From the NCBI GenBank assembly GCA_965230045.1, contig OZ245940.1, positions 4,774,001-4,838,000 of the forward strand: a stretch of DNA of 64,000 bases. Reading direction: 5' to 3'. This DNA is from G963662905 sp965230045 (lineage in GTDB: Bacteria; Bacteroidota; Bacteroidia; Bacteroidales; WRLA01). Below the pieces are notes generated by a model. The model was not told the DNA's origin. It saw only the letters and a program-made list of their open reading frames with translations, and did not search any database. The position numbers were made by a program, and so were the translations under genes. Each line of letters starts with the position of its first letter. Position 1 is the first letter of the stretch. Shown one piece after another: positions 1 to 8,645 of this stretch.

Positions 1-3000
1 CATAAGTATAAATACTTGCATCCAGTGATTCCATATCTTCCACAGCAGTAGTTGCTTTAAAGTGGAGTAGGAAACGGTCGGCAGCATCGGATGTGGAGGC
101 TGTGAAGGTGTAGTTAACACCATCTGTAAGCTCTGTCATTTCATTGTTGTTTTGATCTTCCAGAACAATTTCATATCCCAGATTGCCATCAAAGTCAAAA
201 CTAATTTCCTGATCGGCCGGTACGCTGAAATAAAGTGGCACAATAAAATCCTCTTCTGCTTCTGTTTCGCATACGTAGGTTGAAACTTTAATTTCATCCT
301 CTGTAACCGCTGAGAAATAAGGAATCTGACTAATTGGATGCAGGTAACGCGAATCATGTTGCCATTCGTAATTTTGGCTTGCATTTTCGTTTACTGCAAA
401 GCGGGTATGAATTGTATGTTCACCGAAATTCAGGTTCATAAAGGCGTAATTCACAGCATCTTTTTTACCACCTGAACCGTGGGTTTGTGCACCTATTGGA
501 ATAACTACTGATGAACTACCTTCCTCTGCATAAACAAATACACCTTGTCCTACATTTAAATCACCACTAACATCAGAATACTCTCCGGTTGTATTGCTAA
601 GGACTTTTGCAGAAGAGACATTATTTAATGTTACTCCACTCCAATCAAGTTTTGAGCAATATGGATTACCAATTAGATTCCATTTTGTATTTGCTTCAGA
701 AATAGTTGGGCTGTATGTTGCATTTGCATTTAATGCGCCTATATATTGTTTGGTTCCGGCATTTGCAGGAGCAAAAGCAGTCAGGTAACCTTTCCCGGCA
801 ACAAACTGGTCATCTCCAAATGTACCTTCAGTGTAATTCAACCATTCATTATTCTCCTCATCATATTCGTATAAATCATCCTGTTCGCTAACAGGTTCAA
901 AATCAGAACCGGTAATTGTCATTCCGCTAACCGGAGAGGAAATAAGGTTCCAGCCATTAGTACTGCTGGTATATCCTGTAATCGTTTTTTCGATTGTTGC
1001 AGTGCCATTGACTGTAAGATTCTCCTGGCCGCGGAGAGTGGCACCTTCTTCTAAAAGAATATCATGAACATCGCCAGTGGCTTTTGCAGCAATGGTTGGC
1101 ATATTTGATGCTGATGACGAAATTATGGCATGTGAAAGTTCTTTCGTTGCGATACCCTGTGACCAGTTTCCTGAATTAGTCCATGAATCGTTAGCATTGC
1201 CATTCCATACATTGATGTGATAGCCGGGAGTTGATTCTGCTGGTGAGTCAACACCTGTTGCAAACCATTCATCAGCATTAAAAGTAGATGCTGGCTGAGT
1301 TACACTTAACAATCTTATCATTGCATCATTTTCAAAGAAATTGGAGCCACCATCAGGAGTTGCAGCATCATCAACCAAACCCTTTGAACCATCATACAAT
1401 TTTGCACCATCACCTTCATTACCATTCCAGCTACCGTTTGATGAGCTCCATTCAGCTTTTGCAAAATCAGGTGTAAATACCGAGTTATCAGTATCACCAA
1501 GTGTTAAAGATTCATTTGGCGCAATTGTTCCACTCAATGTCCAAGTGAAAGCAACAGATGAACCATCATTTGTTATTGCGTCTAAAGTCCAACCTGATAA
1601 ATCAATTGTTACATCATCAATGTTTGTAATCTCAATATACCGATCATCATTATAATTACTTTGTGGATCACACATCTCTGAAATAATTACATTCCCTGTG
1701 GATGATGTGTTCGTTACATCAAACCCATCACTTGTAATATTTGACCACTCCCAGCCATCAAGGTCAGTAGTCGTAAGTTTAATACCTGAGCCCTCTGCAT
1801 CGAAAACTAAGTTATTAAATGTTGCAACACCACTTGCGGCATCAACAGAAGTTGTGGCAGTTGCATCGAAACTACCTGTGGTTGTTAATCCAACTGTATA
1901 ATCAGTTCCATCAGCATCTGTATCAACATTACCGTTTTCATCGGTCAGTGCCACTGTTACTGCCGGTGACATTACTTCGCCTAAGTTTGTGTTAGATGGT
2001 TGCTGGGTAAAGCGGATTTCATCGAAAGTAACATCAATGGTAATATCGTTTGAGTTAAAATCACCAAGTAAAAACTCTGATGCAAATCCACTACCACTTG
2101 CATCCGCTGTAAAGCCATGATCATCGCCGTCAACCATAAATGATAGAATTTGACCATCGATTACTGTGGTATTTAAATACACATATAATGTTACATCCAT
2201 TGATCCACCATCAGCAACATTGAGTTGGGTTGATCCGAACGTCATATCAATATATGTATCCTGGATATCTGTGGCAGAGGGATAAATGAAATCTGATCCG
2301 TCATCAACAAAAACATTTTGTATTGCATCGGTCCAATCAGCAGTATTTGTGGTATGGGGTTTTACCCTGATTTTGGTAACCTTTGTTGGTTCTCCATCGC
2401 CACTTCCCTGATCTTCGATGGTTATTGTAAATACATCCTCAGCTTCACCCTGTGTATCATCAGTTGAAGAAATTGTTTTTTGAGCGATTTGAGAAACAGG
2501 TGCATACACTTCTGTATCATTGTCAAAATTGCTTTGAGTTGTGGCATCATCTGTGGGAACGTCTCCGTCGGTTTTATAGTTGATTAAATCACCACTGCCA
2601 TTATAAGGGAAAATCTTAAAAAAGTATTGAGTAGCAGCATCAAGGCTTGTCCAAACATATGAAGCTCCAGAACCGTGAGCTACATTTTTAACTGCAGCAT
2701 TATCACCCCAGTTCAAATCATCTGCCTGCGCTGTTCCGTCAACAGGATTTGCAAAATTTCCTGTTTTGTTTGCCATAACCAAATATCCGGAAGGAGCCTG
2801 ATCCCCTGCTTCCGCATCCGTCCAGCTTGTTGTAATTTGAGATGAACTGTTAGCAGTGGCAGTGAAGTTTGTTACGTGGTTTGTAGGTTCTGTTGTTCCG
2901 CTTTCAAGAACAAAAGAAAAATCATCCCAATAAACAACCGCTCCACTATAAGTTCTGACTTCAAAATAAAAGTTGTCCGCTGATGCAGGTGCTGTTAAAG

Positions 3001-3415
3001 TAACAGAATAGGATGTCCACTGTCCTGAGTTATTATCAAAATATGAATTATTTGGGCCTCTTAATTCATTAGCATGATCATTCAGGGTTGTGGAACCATC
3101 TTTCCAATAACTCCAAATTCTAGCGTCAGTTCCATCATTTTCAACTACTTTGTACCAAATCGTAAGAGTATAATCCTCTCCAGGAATAATGTTCTCAATC
3201 GTTTGTCCAAGATCCTTTGTACCTCCTGTATGTTTAGCTGAATATGACCCTCCGTGTATTTCCGTAGACTCTTGCTGAATATTCTCGACTTTATTCCAAT
3301 CTGAAGGTGTAGTTGAGTTATCCCAATTCTCAAAGGCACCATTTAAGAGTTGTTCCTGCCCCACTCCCCAAAAAGCGAGGCTCATAAATGTTAATAGTAA
3401 AAATAACTTTTTCAT
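1..3415 (-). CDS. Large secreted multidomain protein (FN3, lamin-tail domain), C-terminus outside window
   Basis: The frame is open from an ATG at 3415 to the window edge (about 1138 codons), so the protein is C-terminally truncated here. It starts with a signal peptide (MKKLFLLLTFMSLAFWGVGQ). Residues about 20-160 look like a carbohydrate-binding-type beta-sandwich (NGAFENWD start, then YWDDFSF). Residues about 165-260 form a fibronectin III domain close to that of the neighbouring endonuclease (shared YKTDGDV). A lamin-tail domain begins near residue 572 (VIISEMCDPQ, then RYIEITN). The last third has WNGNANDSW and GWNLISSP/KWNLIGNP motifs that are common in Bacteroidota T9SS cargo. An outer-surface or secreted role is likely; a T9SS sorting domain may lie beyond the window. 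No catalytic residues were recognised. The frame was checked at both ends and at the lamin-tail start. Confidence 0.8.
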   Translation of the reverse strand, partial: MKKLFLLLTFMSLAFWGVGQEQLLNGAFENWDNSTTPSDWNKVENIQQESTEIHGGSYSAKHTGGTKDLGQTIENIIPGEDYTLTIWYKVVENDGTDARIWSYWKDGSTTLNDHANELRGPNNSYFDNNSGQWTSYSVTLTAPASADNFYFEVRTYSGAVVYWDDFSFVLESGTTEPTNHVTNFTATANSSSQITTSWTDAEAGDQAPSGYLVMANKTGNFANPVDGTAQADDLNWGDNAAVKNVAHGSGASYVWTSLDAATQYFFKIFPYNGSGDLINYKTDGDVPTDDATTQSNFDNDTEVYAPVSQIAQKTISSTDDTQGEAEDVFTITIEDQGSGDGEPTKVTKIRVKPHTTNTADWTDAIQNVFVDDGSDFIYPSATDIQDTYIDMTFGSTQLNVADGGSMDVTLYVYLNTTVIDGQILSFMVDGDDHGFTADASGSGFASEFLLGDFNSNDITIDVTFDEIRFTQQPSNTNLGEVMSPAVTVALTDENGNVDTDADGTDYTVGLTTTGSFDATATTSVDAASGVATFNNLVFDAEGSGIKLTTTDLDGWEWSNITSDGFDVTNTSSTGNVIISEMCDPQSNYNDDRYIEITNIDDVTIDLSGWTLDAITNDGSSVAFTWTLSGTIAPNESLTLGDTDNSVFTPDFAKAEWSSSNGSWNGNEGDGAKLYDGSKGLVDDAATPDGGSNFFENDAMIRLLSVTQPASTFNADEWFATGVDSPAESTPGYHINVWNGNANDSWTNSGNWSQGIATKELSHAIISSSASNMPTIAAKATGDVHDILLEEGATLRGQENLTVNGTATIEKTITGYTSSTNGWNLISSPVSGMTITGSDFEPVSEQDDLYEYDEENNEWLNYTEGTFGDDQFVAGKGYLTAFAPANAGTKQYIGALNANATYSPTISEANTKWNLIGNPYCSKLDWSGVTLNNVSSAKVLSNTTGEYSDVSGDLNVGQGVFVYAEEGSSSVVIPIGAQTHGSGGKKDAVNYAFMNLNFGEHTIHTRFAVNENASQNYEWQHDSRYLHPISQIPYFSAVTEDEIKVSTYVCETEAEEDFIVPLYFSVPADQEISFDFDGNLGYEIVLEDQNNNEMTELTDGVNYTFTASTSDAADRFLLHFKATTAVEDMESLDASIYTY

Positions 3416-3462
3416 AATCATGTTTTTGCTTATTGTTTTAAATTTTGGTTTGTTCTATATTC

Positions 3463-3697
3463 TAATTCGCTTCTATACTCACCTGCATTACATCTCAAAT
3501 AAATGAAAGTAGGAAAGTGATGAGTTGAAAGTATGAAAGTGACAAGTGGAAAGTAGGTATAGAGTAAATTAACCTACTTTCAACTTTCCTACTTTCAACT
3601 TTCCCACTTTCGCACTTTCATACTTTCTACCATTCATAAGATCGTTTCGCATTATCAATAATCTTTAATTCGCTTCTATACTCACCTGCATTACATC
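3463..3697. repeat. 32-bp direct repeat (3463-3494, 3666-3697) bracketing an inverted GAAAGT-rich repeat
   Basis: The 32 bases at 3666-3697 encode the last residues of the endonuclease gene (DVMQVSIEAN and stop). An identical copy lies 203 bp away at 3463-3494, outside any gene. Between them, about 3505-3632, is a low-complexity imperfect inverted repeat of GAAAGT-like hexamers (GAAAGTAGGAAAGT on the left, ACTTTCCTACTTTC on the right). This looks like a local duplication of the gene's 3' end together with, or caused by, the inverted repeat. Confidence 0.75.
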
Positions 3698-4813
3698 CCC
3701 ATCGGTTTTATAATCAATCGAGGCGCCGCTGCCGGTATAGCCGAAAATTTTAAAATAATATGTCGTACCGGGTGTGAGGCCGCTAAAAATGCAGGTTTGC
3801 ACACCATAGGCTATGTTTTTATTGGAAAAATCATCGGCCACTGCTGTACCATCCACGGGTGTGGCTATGCTGCCAAAACCCACAGCACTCATGCGGAGCA
3901 AATAGCCTTCGGGAACGATATCGCCTGTGGCGTCGGTCCAGTTGAGGGTGATGCAGTGCGCTGAGAAATCAGCGGCATGGTTGCTGGGTTCAGGGGCAAC
4001 ACTTGCGCCAACGCCCCATATTTCATACACATATTCCGGGTGATCTATGAAAGGGTTGCGGTTGTGTTGGTAGTTAGTGTAGATATCATTATTCCGGTCA
4101 ATCTCCTTTTGGGATACAGTGTCGTTTTCATGCCATTCGCCCAGCATATTGAGGAACCATGTTTCATAAACCGGAAAAGAAGTGCCATCAAGCACAGCAT
4201 CACCATTTGAATCATAATTTTCCCATCCGGCAATCACATCTTCGTAGCGTGTGGCCATATAAAAATAGGTGCGGGCAAAATCGCCTTTGTATTCGTCTAT
4301 GGGTTCGAATACAGTTCCGGAATAACCCGGATAATCGCATGTTCCTAATTTGCCACCGTTTCCTGTTGTTGTTGTAGGTGCAGATGTTTCACCAAATGGG
4401 AAATTGCCACGGAGGCTGTTTACAGATCCATCGGTGGGAACCAGATGAAACAAGTCGGTGTACATGGGGGATATTTCGCCTCCAAACCAACTTTTTGGGA
4501 ATGAATGTTCGCGGTTGTAACAGTGGCATTCATTGAGAATCGAGGAGCCACACTGGTTAGTTCCAAACGTAAAAGAGCAGTTTGAATACATATCCCAAAC
4601 ACTTCCATCGGCTTTATCATCGGTGGTTTGAAATGCTGTCCAGAGATCATCGTAGCTTATCACAGTATGATCATCAATAATATTATGAAGGGCGGTTTTT
4701 AATGCTGCACCGCTGAGACCGTTGGCATTATCATAATAGCCTGCCAGGATCTGCGCGTTGAGCACGGCAGCCCATAAAATAAGGCAAAAGAAAAGCGCAA
4801 GCAGCTGTTTCAT
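3665..4813 (-). CDS. Secreted endonuclease I family nuclease with C-terminal FN3 domain
   Basis: The 382-residue protein has a signal peptide (MKQLLALFFCLILWAAVLNA) and an endonuclease I (EndA/NucM-type) domain at about residues 25-270. Recognisable elements are YDDLWTAF, HCYNREHSFPKSWF (the H-x-x-P-x-S-W type active-site region), DLFHLVPTDGSVNSLRG and the later MATRYED and NDIYTNYQHNRNPFIDHPEY. These fit an extracellular metal-dependent nuclease that degrades DNA or RNA. Residues about 290-382 form an FN3 domain. No T9SS sorting domain follows it. An in-frame ATG at 4882 would add 23 residues before the signal peptide, so the start at 4813 is preferred. Candidate promoter -7 boxes are at 4849-4856 and 4943-4950 (minus strand), both weak. 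Confidence 0.88.
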   Translation of the reverse strand: MKQLLALFFCLILWAAVLNAQILAGYYDNANGLSGAALKTALHNIIDDHTVISYDDLWTAFQTTDDKADGSVWDMYSNCSFTFGTNQCGSSILNECHCYNREHSFPKSWFGGEISPMYTDLFHLVPTDGSVNSLRGNFPFGETSAPTTTTGNGGKLGTCDYPGYSGTVFEPIDEYKGDFARTYFYMATRYEDVIAGWENYDSNGDAVLDGTSFPVYETWFLNMLGEWHENDTVSQKEIDRNNDIYTNYQHNRNPFIDHPEYVYEIWGVGASVAPEPSNHAADFSAHCITLNWTDATGDIVPEGYLLRMSAVGFGSIATPVDGTAVADDFSNKNIAYGVQTCIFSGLTPGTTYYFKIFGYTGSGASIDYKTDGDVMQVSIEAN

Positions 4814-5118
4814 TATAATCCCTGAGAATTGATCTTGATTTGTGGGTGCAAAAGTATAATTTCGTGGGAAATTTCCCTTCATAGAGTGTGTATTATTAAC
4901 CTAAAGATTACAGTTTTACAAAGAGTTCATATAGAATTAGCGCAAAATTAATATCAATAATTGAAATAGAGGCTATGATTTTACAAAAAAAATTCATTAG
5001 CGACTGTTTTATTGGAATTTCCTGCGCTGCCGGTGGGTTTACTGACACATATTGCGTTTATCCCAATAAGAACTCTCCTCGCGCACTCGTCGAGGTGACG
5101 CTCCATGAACAGTTTCCG

Positions 5119-5640
5119 CTTAAAAGAATTTTATCCGCGAAGCACACGAATACGCGCTAATAAAACACACACCTTCGCGCCTTAGCGCCTTAGCGAGAAA
5201 AAAACAAAAAGAATTTCTCCGCGAAGCACACAAAGCAACGCTAAGAAAAGCCCCTTTGCGCCTTAGCGTCTCTGCGAGAAAAAACATCCTGCGCCAGCAA
5301 ACCTTTGCGTCTTAGCGCCTTTGCGAGGAAAAACATCCTGCGCCAGCCAAACTTCGCGCCCTTCGCGTTCTTAATGGATAAAAACCACCCGCGCCAGCAA
5401 ACCTTTGCGTCTTAGCGCTTTAGCGATTAAAAAAAACAAGAAGAATTTCTCCGCGAAGTACACAAAGCAACGCTAAGAAAAGCCCCTTTGCGCCTTAGCG
5501 TCTCTGCGAGGAAAAACATCCTGCGCCAGCCAAACTTCGCGCCCTTCGCGTCCTTCGCGGATAAAAAAAGGTTGAGCGCCAGCGAAACAAAAAGCCCTTC
5601 GCGTCCTTCGTGGATAAAAACAGCCCGCGCCAGCCAACAT
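5119..5640. repeat. G+C-rich degenerate repeat array A
   Basis: The array contains many variants of two modules: TTTGCGCCTTAGCGTCTCTG (rRNA-like in look but not rRNA) and TTCGCGCCCTTCGCGTCCTT, separated by GCGCCAGC spacers. It begins with a distinctive block at 5119-5173 that is nearly the reverse complement of 47699-47750, the end of array B. Units are about 50 bp, not a multiple of three, and no ORF is conserved across them, so it is non-coding. The stretch 4814-5118 between the endonuclease start and the array holds nothing else recognised. Confidence 0.85.
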
Positions 5641-5648
5641 CCAAGCAC

Positions 5649-5682
5649 AAAAAAACCGCCCCAGGAAATCCAGGGCGGTTTG
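5649..5682 (-). terminator. Rho-independent terminator of the 853-residue T9SS gene
   Basis: On the minus strand a stem AACCGCCC / GGGCGGTT is followed by a run of T, 21 bases after the stop codon of the upstream minus-strand gene. Confidence 0.85.
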
Positions 5683-5702
5683 AGCTATAATATTATTATC
5701 GC

Positions 5703-8264
5703 TTATTGCTTCACAATTTTCTTAAAGAAAGAAACTGATTCATTAGACATACGAACAATGTAAATACCAGCTTCCTGATCATCCATATTGATGATCACCT
5801 CATTAGAGATCATTTGAGCAGTAGTTACAATACGTCCGCTGAGGTCCATTACTTCTACAGTATAGTTGCGGTCGGCAGCTACTTTAAAGTAATTAGTTGC
5901 AGGGTTCGGGCTGATTGTAATCATAGACTCGAGTTCTTCGACACCTACGTAACCTTCAACGGCCCATACACAATCAAGTGTTTCAGCCTTATCAACAATG
6001 GTGAACAAACGGTTAGGATCACCGGTCCATTCGCCACCGTCCCATCCGGCATTTTTGAAATACTTGAACTGATAATCACCAGCTTCAAGATCCATAGCTG
6101 TTGTATAGATACCATCACCATCATCATCAGTCATCATTACAGAACCTTCAGTGCCAGGCTCTGCCCATTCAACCATACTTCCAGTTACATAAACAACATC
6201 AGTACCAACAACAAAGTCACCGGCAGCAATTGCTTCGTTCATATCAACATTGAAAGTAACAGCATATGTCATTACACCACCACCATTAACAGTGATATAG
6301 TCTTCTTTAGTCATCATGTCTTCTTCTGTACCGTTTGAAACAGTCAGGGTAACATCATAAACACCTTCGGTAGCATAAACTACAGATGGGTTTTGCTCAT
6401 TGGAAGTAGCAGGTTCGCCACCTTCAAATTCCCATGACCATGAAGTAGCACCGGCAGACATATCAGTGAAGTTTACAGTTGCACCTTCGTCAACAGTAGT
6501 TTCATCAGCTGAGAAGTTAGCAATCAGTGGCGCAGGGCCTACCTGGATGGTAAAGTCAGCATCAACGAAAGCAAAGTCTTTGATATACTTAAACTGAACA
6601 GCAAGACTCGGATCTTCTGGAGTCATATCTTCATAAACAATCGGAAGTGTGTAGCTATCACCATCCTGGATAACAAATTCGGCAAGTGTTCCGAAATAAG
6701 ACTGCCACATTGCAGCAGAACCAAAGGTAACGTTTGTAGGCATATCTGCACCAACTACATCAGCAGTCATCATATTGGCGAGTGGGTCGAAACCACGTGC
6801 CCAGATGTCGGGGCTGCTGTTTTCACTATTTACTTCAGGATCAGTATCCAAATAAGTAAAGAATACTTTAGTACCGTCCCAGTTTGTAGCAGCACAAACG
6901 CGGTTATCTTCTGTCAGGTCACCAAAGTTACCACGGAAATTATGTGGACGTCCGATTTCAACGGCATTCCATGTTTCGCCACCATCAGCAGTGTAGATGT
7001 CCATAAGAGCTAAGAAAGGATATCCGCTACTGATTGTATAAGCCGCAGCTTCAAAGTCACCAAACCCAACCGCAACAGCGATGTGCGGATTACCATTAGC
7101 ATCAACTACGATGTCGCAATCGAAACCTGAAGTAAAGGGAACTTCATCACGTGGAGGAATATCACCTGTCCAGATAGTATCCCATTGCTCATCAGTCATA
7201 TAGTTAAGAACGCCAGGGATTCCGTCAGGGCCATCCATCTGAACATTAATTGGATCGCTCCAGGTAAGACCATCATCCTCTGATTTATAAAGAATCGGGT
7301 AATACGTTTTCTGGTTTTCGATAACAGCTTCGTTTTCACCATTGTCTGCGAGAATAACAATCCATGCAACAGATCCGTCAGGAGAATAAGCAACGCGGAT
7401 ATTAGCAGGGCGGCCTTGCTCTTCTGGATTTACAACAGGAGCATCGATAAGGATCTTTTCATAAACGATATCGCCTTCGGCTTCACTATACGTACCACGG
7501 CTAATCATCAGTTGGCCAAGATAGTCAAGGCTTCCTGAAGACCAATCCTGGTTCATATCAGCAACAAGGACAGTACCCGTTACACGGTTGATATCCATTC
7601 CATCAGGAATATACTGGAAGTATTCGCCAGAAGAACCAAGCAGGTTTTTCGTAGTATCCACATTGGAAGCAGCAGTCATTTTATGAACGCCATAAGAATA
7701 ACCCCCCCATGTACCGTTTGTAGCATCGAGGTTTGGTGCGAAGAAAGCCAGCCATGCATTTGCAGGATCAGTGTTTCCTTCGGGATTGTAAATAACAGCC
7801 TGTGGGTAACGTGCAGCATCCGCGTAGTACTGTCCTGAAGGCTCAGTAGCCACATAAGTTTCAATCATATTGGTCCAGGTCATACCGCCATCATAAGAAA
7901 CGTCATAACCCAGGTCACCGCTGTATCCGGTAGGATCCAGCTCACCACCCATACGGTGGAAGTTGGTAACTGTATTCAGGTCACCATTGTAATATACGAT
8001 GGTTTTCTGACCACCACCATAACCGAATCCGTAAGCATTGGCAGAAGTACCAATATCCATAATGCTAACAGCATTAGGGGCACGGAAATTTGGTGTTGGA
8101 ACAGCAGCAGGAGATGGAGTAGCTGCTTTAAGAGGTTCTACGCCTACCATATTCTCAATAGTAGCCGAATGTGTTTTTAGCTCGTGGCGCAATTGCAGCG
8201 CATTTTGCGCATAGGCCATGATACCGAGACAAAAAACCATTGTTAAAAGTAACAGTTTTTTCAT
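5703..8264 (-). CDS. T9SS-exported Asp-box (BNR)/PKD protein with starch-binding-like domain
   Basis: This 853-residue secreted protein has a signal peptide (MKKLLLLTMVFCLGIMAYAQ). Residues about 60-570 hold at least three Asp-box (BNR) motifs, as in sialidase-type beta-propellers: SYDGGMTWTNM near 126, SEDDGLTWSDP near 325 and TADGGETWNAV near 426. A PKD domain follows at about 580-660 (TSWSWEFEGGEPATSNEQNP). At about 665-775 is a beta-sandwich resembling CBM20/CBM48 starch-binding domains (DDDGDGIYTTAMDLEAGDYQ, FKYFKNAGW). The C-terminus (ISPNPATNYF, SGRIVTT, AGIYIVRMS, FFKKIVKQ) is a T9SS type A sorting domain. Catalytic residues of sialidases were not identified, so enzymatic activity is not claimed. 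It is a tandem paralogue of the next gene upstream, which lacks the starch-binding-like domain. Confidence 0.85.
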   Translation of the reverse strand: MKKLLLLTMVFCLGIMAYAQNALQLRHELKTHSATIENMVGVEPLKAATPSPAAVPTPNFRAPNAVSIMDIGTSANAYGFGYGGGQKTIVYYNGDLNTVTNFHRMGGELDPTGYSGDLGYDVSYDGGMTWTNMIETYVATEPSGQYYADAARYPQAVIYNPEGNTDPANAWLAFFAPNLDATNGTWGGYSYGVHKMTAASNVDTTKNLLGSSGEYFQYIPDGMDINRVTGTVLVADMNQDWSSGSLDYLGQLMISRGTYSEAEGDIVYEKILIDAPVVNPEEQGRPANIRVAYSPDGSVAWIVILADNGENEAVIENQKTYYPILYKSEDDGLTWSDPINVQMDGPDGIPGVLNYMTDEQWDTIWTGDIPPRDEVPFTSGFDCDIVVDANGNPHIAVAVGFGDFEAAAYTISSGYPFLALMDIYTADGGETWNAVEIGRPHNFRGNFGDLTEDNRVCAATNWDGTKVFFTYLDTDPEVNSENSSPDIWARGFDPLANMMTADVVGADMPTNVTFGSAAMWQSYFGTLAEFVIQDGDSYTLPIVYEDMTPEDPSLAVQFKYIKDFAFVDADFTIQVGPAPLIANFSADETTVDEGATVNFTDMSAGATSWSWEFEGGEPATSNEQNPSVVYATEGVYDVTLTVSNGTEEDMMTKEDYITVNGGGVMTYAVTFNVDMNEAIAAGDFVVGTDVVYVTGSMVEWAEPGTEGSVMMTDDDGDGIYTTAMDLEAGDYQFKYFKNAGWDGGEWTGDPNRLFTIVDKAETLDCVWAVEGYVGVEELESMITISPNPATNYFKVAADRNYTVEVMDLSGRIVTTAQMISNEVIINMDDQEAGIYIVRMSNESVSFFKKIVKQ

Positions 8265-8307
8265 GATTTGAATTGATTTAAATTAAACATAAGAAGGTAT
8301 TCGGAAA

Positions 8308-8315
8308 CAAAGATA
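8308..8315 (-). promoter_or_regulatory. Candidate -7 box of the 853-residue gene
   Basis: TATCTTTG on the minus strand matches the Bacteroidota TAnnTTTG box, 44 bases upstream of the ATG. No clear -33 TTG was found. The rest of 8316-8570 is AT-rich with no other recognisable feature. Confidence 0.35.
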
Positions 8316-8570
8316 AACAAAAAATTAAGTTATGAAAGAAAGCCTTAATTTATTTAACAGGATCAAGGGATGGAATGTTCATCTTTGAGCTATTGAAATG
8401 CAATAACTTAGGATCAATTTAAAATTGAATTTTAAAAAATTTAACACGTATTTTTAGGCTGGTATTACAGCCGAACGGGATGGGAATGGGTCGAAAAGAG
8501 GGTTAAGGGGCTCTGGTTTTTAATTATTCAGTCCTGACTTGTCTTTAATAAACCGGTGAGGCCTGAATTA

Positions 8571-8605
8571 AAAAAAACGCCCTCTTGCAATGAAGCAACA
8601 GGGCG
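8571..8605 (-). terminator. Rho-independent terminator of the 747-residue T9SS gene
   Basis: On the minus strand CGCCCTGTTGC pairs with GCAAGAGGGCG across a short TTCAT-type loop and is followed by seven T. It lies 41 bases beyond the stop codon. Confidence 0.85.
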
Positions 8606-8645
8606 CAATATAGGATTGGATCAGAGGATCCGTTTTGTTTTTGTA

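Noticed and set aside
5427..5648. 73-residue minus-strand ORF in array A
   Set aside because: Product of the repeat modules; same type of peptide as in array B.
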